From NCBI GenBank assembly GCA_963664255.1, contig OY760938.1:1178001-1242000 (forward strand): a stretch of DNA of 64,000 nt. The letters are read 5' to 3'. This DNA comes from G963663775 sp963664255. GTDB lineage: Bacteria; Bacillota; Clostridia; Oscillospirales; Butyricicoccaceae. Shown piece by piece: positions 24,770-34,578 of the stretch. The stretch's first letter is position 1. Every line of letters begins with the position of its first letter. The notes beneath the pieces are model-generated. The model made no database searches. It worked only from the letters and a program-made list of their open reading frames with translations, and was not told where the DNA came from. The translations under genes were made by a program, and so were the position numbers.

Positions 24770-27700
24770 ATGACGAATAATTTTGTTTTTCTGGAAAGCA
24801 AATTTCCGCTGATGGCGAATTTAGGGCATCTCGCAGAGAGCTATTTATATACGGATACCAACTCCTGCCTGATTAAACTAGGGCAGTTTGGTGAAACTCT
24901 TGTCAAGCAGATGTTTGTATTGGATGGCATCACCGCGCCTGATTTTGATAACACACACGCCAACCGCATCCGTGTGTTAAAGCGTGAGGGTCTTGTCCCA
25001 AAGGATATTGACGATATACTGTACGCATTGCGTATTGCTCGCAATAAAGCGGTGCATGACAGCTACGACTCCTTTGAAGAATGCAAAACCCTGCTTCAGA
25101 TGACGTTTCATCTAGCGGTATGGTTTATGCAGACTTATGGCGACTGGGCATTCGTTCCCGGTGAATTTTTCATGCCTGATGATCAAAGTCAGCAGATTGA
25201 TTTTGAAGCACTTCTGCAACAAAAAGAGGCAACCATAGAAACGCTGTCGCAGCAAATCCAAGCGGCTACCACACATAATACCATTTCTACTGCGGAACGC
25301 ATCCAACGCTCAAACAACGCAATGTCCCATATCAAGCTGTCGGAGAAGGAAACTCGTTATCTCATTGATGAGCAGCTGCGCAAGGTTGGGTGGGAGGCGG
25401 ACTCCATTGGATTGCGTTATTCCAAGGGCACTCGCCCGGTGAAAGGACGCAACCTTGCGATTGCCGAATGGCCCACGGATTCCCGTGTTGGTCATGCCGG
25501 TGCAGCGGATTATGCCCTGTTCATCGGTTTGCAGCTTGTAGGCATCATTGAAGCTAAGGCGGATCACAAGGATATTCCGGCGATCATTGACTATCAGTGC
25601 AAGGAATACCCTAAGAACATCAAAGCCGAGCATCTGGAATACCAGATTGGCATTTGGGGCGAATATAAGGTTCCCTTCTCCTTTGCGACAAATGGCCGCC
25701 CGTACTTAAAGCAGCTGGAGACCAAGTCTGGAATCTGGTTTCTTGATTTGCGCGCGCCGTCCAATATCCCGAAGGCGCTGCAGGGCTGGATGAGCCCAGA
25801 AGGTATGCTGGAGCTGCTCGAAAAGGACATCGCATCCGCAAACCAGTCCTTGCAGCAGACCCCTTTTGATTTGCTGCGCGATAAGGACGGGCTGAACCTG
25901 CGTGATTACCAAATTCGCGCGATTGAAGCGGCAGAAGGTGCGATTATTGACGGCAACCAGACGGCATTGCTCTCCATGGCAACTGGCACAGGCAAAACCA
26001 GAACGATTCTGGGTATGATCTACCGATTCCTGAAAACCGACCGTTTCAAGCGTATCCTGTTCCTCGTAGACCGCACCGCACTTGGTGAGCAGGCGCAGGA
26101 TGTATTCCGTGAAGTCAAGCTCGAAGACCTGATGACACTGGATGAGATCTACAACATCAACAGCCTTGAAGATCAGCAGATTCACCGCGAAACTCGTATT
26201 CAAGTCGCTACTGTGCAGAGTATGGTCAAGCGCATTCTTTATAACGAAGAAGAGTCGATGCCTGCCGTTACGGATTATGACCTGATTATTATTGATGAGG
26301 CGCACCGTGGGTACATTCTGGATAAGGATATGGGCGACCTTGAGCTAGACTACCGCAATCAGACGGATTTCGTCAGCAAGTATCGTGCGGTGATCGATTA
26401 TTTCGATGCCGTGAAAATTGCGCTCACAGCAACGCCTGCGCTGCATACCACCGAGATCTTCGGCAAGCCAGTGTTCAACTACTCCTATAGAGAAGCGGTG
26501 ATCGAAGGCTATTTGGTCGACCATGATGCACCGCATGAGATTCACACCAAGCTGCGCGATGAGGGCATTTCGTACAAGCAGGGCGAGACGCTTGCCATCT
26601 ATGACCCCATTACAGGAGAAATCACCAACAGTGATGAGCTGACGGACGAGGTCTCCTTCGACATTGAGAAATTTAACCGACAGGTCATCACAGAGAGCTT
26701 TAACCGCACGGTACTGACCGAGATTGCGCAGAATATCGACCCCGAATCTGACGGTAAAACGCTGATTTATGCGGTGGATGACCAGCATGCGGATCTGATC
26801 GTGCAAATTCTGAAGGAAATCTACAGCGACTATGGCGTGGATAATGATGCCGTTATGAAGATCACAGGCAGCGTGGGCGGCGGCAACAAAAAGAAGGTGC
26901 TGGAGGCCATCAAACGCTTTAAAAACGAGCGTTACCCCAATATAGCGGTAACGGTTGACCTGCTGACCACCGGCATTGATGTGCCCGAAATCAACACGCT
27001 GGTTTTCATGCGGCGCGTAAAATCTCGTATTCTCTTTGAGCAGATGCTCGGACGTGCCACACGCCTGTGCACCAAAATCCAGAAAACGCACTTTGAGATT
27101 TATGACCCCATCGGGGTATATGAAGCGCTGGACGATGTCAGCACCATGAAGCCCGTGTCCGCAAATCCGGCGGCAACATTTGATGACCTACTGAACGGAT
27201 TGGATGTCGCAGATAGTGCCGATCAAATGCGCTATCAAGTGGATTTGATTCTAACAAAGCTGCAGCGTAAAAAGAGTAAGCTCAGCTCCAAAGCACTCGA
27301 GCAGTTCGCAGACCTGACTGGCGGGATGCAGCCCGCTGCTTTCATGCAACAGGTGCGGGAGATGCCGCCGGAGCAGGCGCGGGAGCATTTATTGCGCAGC
27401 CGTGAGCTGTTTGCTGTGCTGAACGAGGGTGGAATGAATCCCGCTCGCACGATGGTGATTTCTGACAAGGAGGATGCTCTGATCAGCCATACCCGCGGCT
27501 ATGGCAGCGGCAAGCGTCCCGAGGACTATCTGGACGAGTTTGCAGCCTTTGTGAAAAACAATGTCAATGAAATTGCCGCGCTGAACATCGTCTGCACCCG
27601 CCCAAAGGAGCTGACCCGCGACAGCCTGAAAAGCCTAAAGCTCGCGCTCGATCGCGAGGGCTATACCGAGCAGCAGCTGAATACCGCGATTGGCGAGCTG

Positions 27701-28030
27701 ACCAATGAGGCGATTGCCGCCGACATCATCAGCATTATCCGCCGGTATGCACTGGGCTCATCTCTGCTCAGCCATGAAGCACGCATCAAACGCGCGGTAG
27801 ATAAGCTGCGCCATGCACATAGCTTTTCCAAGCAGGAGCAGAACTGGATCGGCCGTATGGAATCCTATCTGCTCAACGAATCCGTGCTGAATGTGCAGAC
27901 CTTTGACGAGGGTGCATTCAAGGACAACGGTGGATTCAACCGCATCGATAAAATATTCCGAAATCAATTAAAAGACATCGTATTGGAGCTGAACGAATAC
28001 CTATACGATGATGGAGGACACCCCGCATGA
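24770..28030 (+). CDS. hsdR: Type I restriction enzyme, R (motor/nuclease) subunit
   Basis: Restriction subunit of 1086 residues, EcoEI-like. Domains in order: an N-terminal DUF4145-like helical part (about 10-110), a short coiled coil (140-170), the HsdR nuclease fold with GAADYALFIGLQLVGIIEAKA (Asp, then Glu-x-Lys, about 243-263), a superfamily 2 helicase with MATGTGKT (about 403), IIIDEAHRG (DEAH box, about 505), LTATPALHT and LLTTGIDVPEINT / QMLGRATRL, then the C-terminal EcoEI-type helical domain. It cleaves foreign DNA after ATP-driven translocation, in complex with M and S. All motifs are intact. The stop overlaps the hsdM start. Confidence 0.95.
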   Translation: MTNNFVFLESKFPLMANLGHLAESYLYTDTNSCLIKLGQFGETLVKQMFVLDGITAPDFDNTHANRIRVLKREGLVPKDIDDILYALRIARNKAVHDSYDSFEECKTLLQMTFHLAVWFMQTYGDWAFVPGEFFMPDDQSQQIDFEALLQQKEATIETLSQQIQAATTHNTISTAERIQRSNNAMSHIKLSEKETRYLIDEQLRKVGWEADSIGLRYSKGTRPVKGRNLAIAEWPTDSRVGHAGAADYALFIGLQLVGIIEAKADHKDIPAIIDYQCKEYPKNIKAEHLEYQIGIWGEYKVPFSFATNGRPYLKQLETKSGIWFLDLRAPSNIPKALQGWMSPEGMLELLEKDIASANQSLQQTPFDLLRDKDGLNLRDYQIRAIEAAEGAIIDGNQTALLSMATGTGKTRTILGMIYRFLKTDRFKRILFLVDRTALGEQAQDVFREVKLEDLMTLDEIYNINSLEDQQIHRETRIQVATVQSMVKRILYNEEESMPAVTDYDLIIIDEAHRGYILDKDMGDLELDYRNQTDFVSKYRAVIDYFDAVKIALTATPALHTTEIFGKPVFNYSYREAVIEGYLVDHDAPHEIHTKLRDEGISYKQGETLAIYDPITGEITNSDELTDEVSFDIEKFNRQVITESFNRTVLTEIAQNIDPESDGKTLIYAVDDQHADLIVQILKEIYSDYGVDNDAVMKITGSVGGGNKKKVLEAIKRFKNERYPNIAVTVDLLTTGIDVPEINTLVFMRRVKSRILFEQMLGRATRLCTKIQKTHFEIYDPIGVYEALDDVSTMKPVSANPAATFDDLLNGLDVADSADQMRYQVDLILTKLQRKKSKLSSKALEQFADLTGGMQPAAFMQQVREMPPEQAREHLLRSRELFAVLNEGGMNPARTMVISDKEDALISHTRGYGSGKRPEDYLDEFAAFVKNNVNEIAALNIVCTRPKELTRDSLKSLKLALDREGYTEQQLNTAIGELTNEAIAADIISIIRRYALGSSLLSHEARIKRAVDKLRHAHSFSKQEQNWIGRMESYLLNESVLNVQTFDEGAFKDNGGFNRIDKIFRNQLKDIVLELNEYLYDDGGHPA

Positions 28031-29445
28031 ATAACCAAGAAATCGTCTCCAAGCTCTGGAACTTATGTAACGTACTGCGTGACGACGGCATTACGTACCA
28101 TCAGTATGTGACTGAGCTGACCTATATCCTCTTTTTGAAGATGGCTAAGGAAACGGATAGTGAAACCGAGATTCCCGAGGCATATCGCTGGGATGCGCTG
28201 ACCGCGAAAAGTGGCATCGAGCTGCGCCGCTTCTATAAAGAGCTGCTGAATCATCTGGGTGATGAGTGCACCGGGCGCATCCGCGAAATCTATCAGGGTG
28301 CGACCTCCAACATTGAAGAGCCGAAGAATCTGGAGAAAATTGTTTCTTCCATCGATGCGCTGGACTGGTATTCCGCAAAGGAAGAAGGGCTCGGCAACCT
28401 ATATGAAGGCTTGCTGGAGAAGAACGCAAACGAGAAGAAATCCGGCGCGGGACAGTATTTCACGCCACGTGTGCTGATTGACGTGATGACGGAGCTGGTC
28501 GCACCACAGCCGGGTGAGCGGTGCAATGACCCTGCTTGTGGCACATTCGGCTTTATGATCGCGGCGGATCGGTATGTGAAAGACCAGACGGATGATCTGT
28601 TTGACCTGTCCGCAGCGGAGCAGGCGTTTCAGCGCACACAAGCTTTCACCGGCTGTGAGCTGGTGCATGAAACGCACCGTCTGGCGCTGATGAATGCTAT
28701 GCTGCACGACATAGGCGGGGACATTAAACTTGGCGATACGCTTTCCAACTTTGGCAAACAGCTGAGCGGCTATGATGTGGTGCTGACCAATCCGCCGTTT
28801 GGCACAAAGAAGGGTGGCGAGCGGGCGACCCGCGAGGATTTCACGTTCCCGACCTCCAATAAGCAGCTGAACTTTTTACAGCATATTTATCGCAGCTTGA
28901 AAACCGACGGCAAGGCGCGCGCAGCGGTGGTGCTGCCGGATAACGTGCTGTTTGCGGACGGCGACGGCACGAAGATTCGCGAGGACTTGATGGAAAAGTG
29001 CGACCTGCATACCGTGCTACGCCTGCCGACGGGTATTTTCTATGCGCAGGGGGTCAAAACCAATGTGCTATTTTTCACGCGCGGCAAGAGTGACAAGGGC
29101 AACACCAAGGCGGTTTGGTTCTATGACCTGCGCACCAATATGCAAAACTTTGGCAAGACAAACCCGCTGAAGCTGGAGCACTTTGATGCGTTTAAGGCAG
29201 CGTATCTGGCAGAGGACCGCAGCAAGGTGGAGGATGAGCGTTTTCATTGCTTCACGCGCGAGCAGATTCGGGAGAAAAACGACAGCCTTGACCTTGGCTT
29301 GATTCGAGATGACAGCGTGCTGGACTATGAGGATTTGCAAGACCCGATCGAGAGCGGCGAAGAGATTGTGGCACAGCTGGAAGAGGCGGTCGATCTGATT
29401 CAGAGCGTGGTGAAGGAGCTGAAATCGCTCGGGGGGCAGGGCTGA
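28027..29445 (+). CDS. hsdM: Type I restriction-modification DNA methyltransferase, M subunit
   Basis: N6-adenine methyltransferase subunit, 472 residues. A helical N-terminal domain (about 1-125) leads into the catalytic Rossmann domain with GAGQYFTPRVLIDVM, the SAM-binding NDPACGTFGF (about 166) and the catalytic NPPFG (about 256). With HsdS it methylates the host recognition site. It is coupled to hsdR by an ATGA overlap and its TGA shares a base with the hsdS start. Confidence 0.96.
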   Translation: MNNQEIVSKLWNLCNVLRDDGITYHQYVTELTYILFLKMAKETDSETEIPEAYRWDALTAKSGIELRRFYKELLNHLGDECTGRIREIYQGATSNIEEPKNLEKIVSSIDALDWYSAKEEGLGNLYEGLLEKNANEKKSGAGQYFTPRVLIDVMTELVAPQPGERCNDPACGTFGFMIAADRYVKDQTDDLFDLSAAEQAFQRTQAFTGCELVHETHRLALMNAMLHDIGGDIKLGDTLSNFGKQLSGYDVVLTNPPFGTKKGGERATREDFTFPTSNKQLNFLQHIYRSLKTDGKARAAVVLPDNVLFADGDGTKIREDLMEKCDLHTVLRLPTGIFYAQGVKTNVLFFTRGKSDKGNTKAVWFYDLRTNMQNFGKTNPLKLEHFDAFKAAYLAEDRSKVEDERFHCFTREQIREKNDSLDLGLIRDDSVLDYEDLQDPIESGEEIVAQLEEAVDLIQSVVKELKSLGGQG

Positions 29446-30788
29446 TGGCAAAGAAAACAGATGCCCTGTCGCTGGAGGAAAAGCTGGAGCAGGCACTGGT
29501 GCCAGAGGGTGAACAGCCGTATACCTTGCCGGAGAATTGGGTGTGGACAAAATGGGGATTCTGCGGTATTTTTATTGCAGGAAATAGCTTTAAACCAGAA
29601 TTTCAAGGGTTTACAGAGTATATGATTCCGTTTTATAAAGTAGGGAGCTTAAAACACTCCTATTCTGACGGATATTTGTATGATACTACAAATACGGTAT
29701 CCGAAAAGATTCGAGAAACTTTAAAGGCTGCGTTAATCCCTACAAACTCACTTATCTTTGCCAAAATAGGTGAAGCAATCAGATTAAATCGACGTAGCTT
29801 GAATATGCAACCATGCTGTATTGATAATAACTTAATGGCTTTTATATCTAACATAACTCAATATAAATATGTATATTATTGGAGTCTTTTTCAAGAGTTT
29901 TATAAAATTACAAACGCAACTACGGTTCCTGCTATTCGAAAAAGTGATTTGGAGCAGCTTCCATTTCCGCTCCCACCGCTTGCTGAACAGCAACGAATCG
30001 TTGACCGCATCGAAAGCCTGTTTGAAAAGCTAGATGCGGCGAAAGAGCTGGCACAATCGGTACTGGACACCTTTGAAACCCGCAAAGTGGCGATTCTGCA
30101 TCAGGCATTTACGGGCGAGCTGACGAAGCAATGGCGGGAGGAAAACCATATCCATATAGAAGGTTGGACGATGCGGGCTATCCATCAACTGGTTCGTGCC
30201 ATCAAAGATAAATTTGACCCAGTGAACGACACATCATCCATTCCATATATTGGGCTGGAACATCTTGCAAAAGGGAATGGTATCATCGCAACAGGAAGCT
30301 CTGCGGAATTAAAAAGCCTAAAAACCCTCTTTCAAGCGGGAGATATTTTATACGGAAAACTTCGTCCATACTTAAACAAACATGATGTTGCAGGCTTTGC
30401 AGGGATGTGTTCTACCGATATTTTGGTTTTTCGAGCAAATGATTGCACAGAAGCAAAATATATCAATTATGTTATGGATACTTCTGCATTTATGGAATAT
30501 GCAGTTTCTCGTTCAAAGGGCATTAACCTTCCGCGTGTATCGGAAAAAGAGATTTTCCAGTATCGTATGCGCATTCCATCACTACCAGAACAGCAAGAAA
30601 TCGTCCGTATCCTTGACACCCTCCTTGAAAAAGAGCAAGCTGCCAAGTCTGCCTGTGACATCCTCGACAAGATTGACCTGATGAAAAAAGCCATTCTAGC
30701 GCGTGCCTTCCGTGGCGAGCTGGGCACGAATGACCCTGCCGAAGAAAGTGCCATCGAGCTGCTGAAAGAAACGCTGATGCAGGCATAA
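29445..30788 (+). CDS. hsdS: Type I restriction-modification specificity subunit
   Basis: Specificity subunit, 447 residues, with the usual two variable target-recognition domains (about 30-170 and 240-390). Each is followed by a conserved helical repeat: PLPPLAEQQRIVDRIESLF near 185 and IPSLPEQQEIVRILDTLLEK near 385. The two recognition domains set the two halves of the bipartite DNA site. The recognition sequence cannot be inferred. The AT-rich codon use of the recognition domains contrasts with the GC-richer hsdM and fits domain shuffling. No inverted repeats, recombinase or second hsdS lie nearby, so phase variation is not indicated. Confidence 0.95.
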   Translation: MAKKTDALSLEEKLEQALVPEGEQPYTLPENWVWTKWGFCGIFIAGNSFKPEFQGFTEYMIPFYKVGSLKHSYSDGYLYDTTNTVSEKIRETLKAALIPTNSLIFAKIGEAIRLNRRSLNMQPCCIDNNLMAFISNITQYKYVYYWSLFQEFYKITNATTVPAIRKSDLEQLPFPLPPLAEQQRIVDRIESLFEKLDAAKELAQSVLDTFETRKVAILHQAFTGELTKQWREENHIHIEGWTMRAIHQLVRAIKDKFDPVNDTSSIPYIGLEHLAKGNGIIATGSSAELKSLKTLFQAGDILYGKLRPYLNKHDVAGFAGMCSTDILVFRANDCTEAKYINYVMDTSAFMEYAVSRSKGINLPRVSEKEIFQYRMRIPSLPEQQEIVRILDTLLEKEQAAKSACDILDKIDLMKKAILARAFRGELGTNDPAEESAIELLKETLMQA

Positions 30789-31066
30789 TCGCTCGTTATA
30801 AACACCTAGCTTTCATTCAAATAGCTAAAAAAAGAATTTTTATAGTAGCTTATAAAGAGCTACCGCTCAATGATACTGGATTGGTTTTCCGGACCGAACA
30901 ACAGCAGCAGGGAAGCACCCTCCCTAGATGTTCATTAAAATTCTGTGCAACCATCGTGCCAAAACAATAATTATCCGAGCCAATATAGGGCAATCGCGTC
31001 ATCTATAAGGTGGATGCACCGGAGTTGCTTTCTCTGCAGTGAGCAGGCATATCTTTTCATATCGCA
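30789..31066. other. Intergenic region with a possible binding-protein gene scrap
   Basis: The only open segment is a 50-codon minus-strand frame, 30850-31002. It contains LPYIGSDNYCFGTMVAQNFN, reminiscent of the ligand-binding fold of LacI regulators and sugar-binding proteins, then turns into low-credibility sequence (CCCC). It would be a degraded scrap at best. A short inverted repeat GTAGCT-N7-AGCTAC lies at 30845-30863. Otherwise nothing recognisable. Confidence 0.25.
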
Positions 31067-31095
31067 TTGACAAACAAACGGCGAAAAAGTATAAT
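31067..31095 (+). promoter_or_regulatory. Consensus sigma-A promoter of the hemerythrin gene
   Basis: Perfect TTGACA (31067-31072), 17-base spacer, perfect TATAAT (31090-31095), 38 bases before the start codon. This is the strongest promoter match in the window. Confidence 0.75.
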
Positions 31096-31133
31096 TATTT
31101 TATAAATAGTTCGCCAGAAAAGAGGGACTTATG

Positions 31134-31529
31134 ATGGAAAACCGCGAAATCAAACCTTGGATTCCAGCCTATAGTGTAGGCATCGATTTTTTAGACGATG
31201 ACCATCGCATTTTGATTGGTATGATTAATACCTTGCACCAGGCGTTGATTGCAGGGAAGAGCCAACGTGTCGTTGCGCCGATGCTCAGCGAACTACAGGC
31301 GTACACCATTCGGCACTTCGAGCGCGAAGAAGCCTATTTAAAGGAAAGCGGCTCGCCGGATTTGGAGGTGCAGATGCAGCAGCATGCGGCATTCACCAAT
31401 AAAATTAAAGATTTTTCGGCTGCATTGGGGCGCGGTGACACCATCCTTGCGATGGAGGTCATGCTTTTTCTGGATGAATGGCTGCGCAAGCATATTCTGA
31501 ACACAGACATGAAATATGCGAAAAAATAA
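31134..31529 (+). CDS. Bacteriohemerythrin with one histidine ligand replaced
   Basis: Four-helix-bundle di-iron protein of 131 residues, expected to bind oxygen (or sense or buffer it) in the cytoplasm. Ligand positions by family spacing: His24 (DDDHR), His61 and Glu65 (HFEREE), His84, His120 and Asp125 (HILNTD). The His expected four residues before His84 is Gln80 (EVQMQQH), so one of the five usual histidines is missing. Whether the site still holds two irons is open. The second of two adjacent ATGs is preferred because GAGGG is seven bases before it. Single gene under a consensus promoter. Confidence 0.92.
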   Translation: MENREIKPWIPAYSVGIDFLDDDHRILIGMINTLHQALIAGKSQRVVAPMLSELQAYTIRHFEREEAYLKESGSPDLEVQMQQHAAFTNKIKDFSAALGRGDTILAMEVMLFLDEWLRKHILNTDMKYAKK

Positions 31530-31555
31530 TGCAGATTGCATTTTTTCGCAAGCAA

Positions 31556-31594
31556 GCAAAGCGCAGGCATATGCCGCATATACCTGCGCTTTGC
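31556..31594. repeat. Hairpin just after the hemerythrin gene
   Basis: GCAAAGCGCAGG and its exact complement CCTGCGCTTTGC flank a 15-base loop. There is no T-run on the plus strand, so termination is uncertain; it may cooperate with the terminator at 31624. Confidence 0.5.
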
Positions 31595-31623
31595 GGATGG
31601 TTTCGGTTAAGAACCTATATGCA

Positions 31624-31677
31624 AAACGAGAACCGGTGGGTTCGGGAAAACTTTCCCGAACCCACCGATTCTCGTTT
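31624..31677. terminator. Bidirectional terminator between hemerythrin and ABC permease
   Basis: Arms of 24 bases (31624-31647 and 31654-31677, one mismatch) around a 6-base loop, with A/T runs at the base. It serves both convergent genes. Confidence 0.75.
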
Positions 31678-31691
31678 GTGTATACAGATGC

Positions 31692-32684
31692 TTATACGCG
31701 CTTGGCGTTCTTTCTCATATCGAACACCACCGCTGCGATGATAATCGCGCCCTTAAACGCCTGCTGTAGATAGGGGGAGATTCCCAATAGCAGCATACCG
31801 TTTTTCAGAATGCCCAAAATCAAAATACCTGCAACAACACCTGTAATACGGCACACACCGCCTGTGTGAGAAGTGCCGCCGACTGTTGCCGCTGCGATGG
31901 CATCCAATTCATAGTTTAAGCCCAAAGAGGAATTGCCAGCACCCGAACGTGCCGCCAAAAGAATGCCGCCCACCGATGCGCAGAAACCAGACCACACATA
32001 GACCTTGATAAGATTCTTTTCCACGTGGATGCCTGCAACGCGTGCCGCTTGGTCATTGCCGCCGATGGCATAGATGCTCTTACCGAATCTGGTCTGTGCC
32101 AGCAAGAATCCTGAAATCACCAAAAATATGATTGCTATCAAAATAATCACGGGAAATGCACCAATATATCCTTGCCCAAAAAACTTGAATTCCTCTTTCA
32201 ATTCCGGGATGGGATAGGCGTTAGTATATAATTGTGCGGCAGCGCGGCAAATCAGCTGTGTTCCCAGCGTTGCAATAAACGGGGGAATCTTGGTATATGC
32301 AATCAGCCAACCATTCAAAGCACCGAATAAGATACCAACCGCCATACCGCATACAATCGGAATGATAATGGGCAAATCCGGCAGATTGGGAAACAGCTTG
32401 CTGGAGTAGGCATATTGCTGTGCCAGAGATGCAGAAATGACCGAGCTTAGCGCGACCATGGAGCCAGGCATCAAGTCAATGCCCTTTGACAAAATCGTCC
32501 ACATGACACCTGCCGCTAAGACCGCGATGATGGACTCTGTCGTCAAAACGTTTAAAATATTTGCGGAAGTCAGAAATGCTTTGGAAGCAAAGGACATCCC
32601 CACCACCATGACGATAAACACGGCCCAGATGGAGTTATCGCTGATGATTTTTTTCATCTTATCTGACTTTATGAATTTTTCCAT
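31692..32684 (-). CDS. Ribose-type sugar ABC transporter permease
   Basis: Membrane subunit of a CUT2 (RbsC-like) sugar importer, 330 residues, with about eight to ten hydrophobic helices. The conserved GGNDQAARVAGIHVEKNLIK and NYELDAIAAATVGGTSHTGG segments are typical of the family. GGAG lies eight bases before the start at 32684. It follows the ATPase gene by 19 bp. The sugar is unknown; the linked dehydrogenase and isomerases suggest an unphosphorylated polyol or rare sugar. Confidence 0.92.
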   Translation of the reverse strand: MEKFIKSDKMKKIISDNSIWAVFIVMVVGMSFASKAFLTSANILNVLTTESIIAVLAAGVMWTILSKGIDLMPGSMVALSSVISASLAQQYAYSSKLFPNLPDLPIIIPIVCGMAVGILFGALNGWLIAYTKIPPFIATLGTQLICRAAAQLYTNAYPIPELKEEFKFFGQGYIGAFPVIILIAIIFLVISGFLLAQTRFGKSIYAIGGNDQAARVAGIHVEKNLIKVYVWSGFCASVGGILLAARSGAGNSSLGLNYELDAIAAATVGGTSHTGGVCRITGVVAGILILGILKNGMLLLGISPYLQQAFKGAIIIAAVVFDMRKNAKRV

Positions 32685-32703
32685 GTAAAACACTCCTCAT
32701 CCT

Positions 32704-34230
32704 TTACGAACCGCAGCTTGCTTCGGTTTCGCCATGGCACAATGCCATAATATGTTCTGAATTCCACGCGGGGGTATCCCGCTCCAAAATGCCGGTGACC
32801 GCACCTTCATACATGACCACAATTCTATCTGCCATGCCCATGACCTCTGGCAGCTCGGAGGAAATCAAGATAATCGATTTGCCCTCGCCTGCGAGCTTTG
32901 TGATGATGGCATGAATTTCCGACTTTGCGCCGACATCGATGCCGCGTGTCGGTTCATCTACAATTAAGATATCCGGATTGGTCAGCAGCCACCGTCCAAC
33001 CAGCACCTTTTGCTGATTGCCGCCCGACAGATTCATAATCAGCTGCTCGGTGCTGGGTGTTTTGGTGTTCAACATCTTCACATAGGTATCGGTATCTGCT
33101 GCAATTTGTTTGTGGTTGAGCGGCATACCATACGCTTGTAAATTCGCCAGAATCGTATTGTCTTTGATGTTTCTGACCCCAACAATGCCATTGCCGCGAC
33201 GGTCCTCGGTCAAAAGTGCGATTTTGTTGGCGATGGCATCCGCAGGGCTTTTGATGTGCAGCACCTCGTTGTTTTTCCGAATCGTGCCGCTCTCACAGTG
33301 ACGCATCCCAAAGATGGTTTCTACGGTTTCGGTGCGTCCTGCACCCACCAGGCCTGCAAACCCTAAAATTTCGCCGCGCCGCAAATTAAAGGACACATTT
33401 TTGACGGATTTTCCCGCATGAAGCTGCTCGACTTCAAACACGACTTCGCCAATGGGACACGGTATTTTGGGGAACATATCCGTCACTTCCCGTCCAACCA
33501 TTTGTGTGATGAGTGCATCCACATTGGTATCCTTTGCGAAGGAATGCCCGACATATTCACCATCACGGAAGGTGGTCATTTCATCACAAATCTGAAAGAT
33601 TTCATCCATCTTGTGCGAAATGTAAATCAAAGCGCAGCCGTCCTCGCGCAGCTTGCGGATGATTTTAAACAAATGCGCCACTTCGGCTTCTGTCAGCGAA
33701 GAGGTCGGCTCGTCCAAAATCATAACATCGGGATGATAGGACACCGCTTTGCAAATCTCGACCATCTGCATCTGTGCAATGGTCAGATTGCCCATTTTTT
33801 CATTTGGGCTAACATGAAAATCCATTTCACGGAACAGCTCTACGGTCATATCATGCATTTTCTTGTGGTCAATGATGAATCCGCGCATGGGCTCTCGACC
33901 AAGCCATACATTTTCCGCAACCGAGCGTTCCGGTACAGGGCTAAGCTCCTGATGAATCATGGAGATGCCGCTACTCAGTGCTTCAAGGGTTGATTGAAAA
34001 TGGACTTCCTGTCCTTTGAAAAGGATAGAACCAGATGTTCTGTGATAAATACCAATCAGACATTTCATAAGTGTCGATTTGCCCGCACCATTCTCTCCCA
34101 TTAACGCGTGGACGGTCCCCGGACGGAGCTGCAGCTGCACGCCTTTTAGTGCACGCACACCAGGAAATTCTTTCACAATCCCGTGCATTTCTAAAACAAA
34201 CTCGCCTGTTTTTGCGCCTGCGTTTTGCAT
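32704..34230 (-). CDS. Ribose-type sugar ABC transporter ATPase (double domain)
   Basis: RbsA-like ATPase of 508 residues with two fused nucleotide-binding domains. The first has Walker A GENGAGKSTL (about 46) and Walker B VMILDEPTSSL. The second has a degenerate Walker A region (GLVGAGRTE, about 290), the signature LSGGNQQKV and ILIVDEPTRGIDVGAK. The second ATP site lacking a standard Walker A is usual for CUT2 ATPases. It forms the importer with the permease downstream and the binding protein at 37955. A terminator upstream (34524-34563) separates it from the catabolic genes of the cluster. Confidence 0.94.
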   Translation of the reverse strand: MQNAGAKTGEFVLEMHGIVKEFPGVRALKGVQLQLRPGTVHALMGENGAGKSTLMKCLIGIYHRTSGSILFKGQEVHFQSTLEALSSGISMIHQELSPVPERSVAENVWLGREPMRGFIIDHKKMHDMTVELFREMDFHVSPNEKMGNLTIAQMQMVEICKAVSYHPDVMILDEPTSSLTEAEVAHLFKIIRKLREDGCALIYISHKMDEIFQICDEMTTFRDGEYVGHSFAKDTNVDALITQMVGREVTDMFPKIPCPIGEVVFEVEQLHAGKSVKNVSFNLRRGEILGFAGLVGAGRTETVETIFGMRHCESGTIRKNNEVLHIKSPADAIANKIALLTEDRRGNGIVGVRNIKDNTILANLQAYGMPLNHKQIAADTDTYVKMLNTKTPSTEQLIMNLSGGNQQKVLVGRWLLTNPDILIVDEPTRGIDVGAKSEIHAIITKLAGEGKSIILISSELPEVMGMADRIVVMYEGAVTGILERDTPAWNSEHIMALCHGETEASCGS

Positions 34231-34523
34231 TCGGAACTTCTCCCCCTTCTCCTCTATTGATTGATTACAGTCTTATTTTAGCGATATTCTGCTGTTTTAA
34301 CCTTCATTATATTGTGGTTTTTGCAACCCCTTTCTTTAAAAATCTGTACAAATATCGTGCGTGCAATTTGTTTTCTTCACTATCTTGCTATGCAGAAAGC
34401 AGTGCTTGTAAATGCCGCTGTAAGGGTAGCCAAACACCGTGAGCTTTATGGAGTCGAGCGGGGAAACGGGGGATTATCTGCTGCAATTTGCCCGAAAAAC
34501 AACTTGTTTCACCTTATATCGCG
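34231..34523. other. Gap between ATPase and catabolic genes
   Basis: No gene is seen. As the preceding genes on the minus strand end at a terminator, the promoter for the ATPase-permease pair should lie here, but I could not pick one with confidence. Confidence 0.4.
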
Positions 34524-34563
34524 CAAAAAAGGGCAGCAGACGGGAATTTGTCTGCTACCCTTT
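34524..34563 (-). terminator. Terminator splitting the sugar cluster
   Basis: AAAGGG-T-AGCAGAC pairs with GTCTGCT-G-CCCTTT around an 8-base loop and is followed on the minus strand by a T-run and GCGC. It lies 16 bases after the dehydrogenase stop codon, so ATPase and permease are transcribed separately or by read-through. Confidence 0.75.
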
Positions 34564-34578
34564 GGAATGTACGCTTGT

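Noticed and set aside
29445..30788. Phase-variable specificity gene
   Set aside because: There is a single hsdS with no partial copies, inverted repeats or recombinase nearby.
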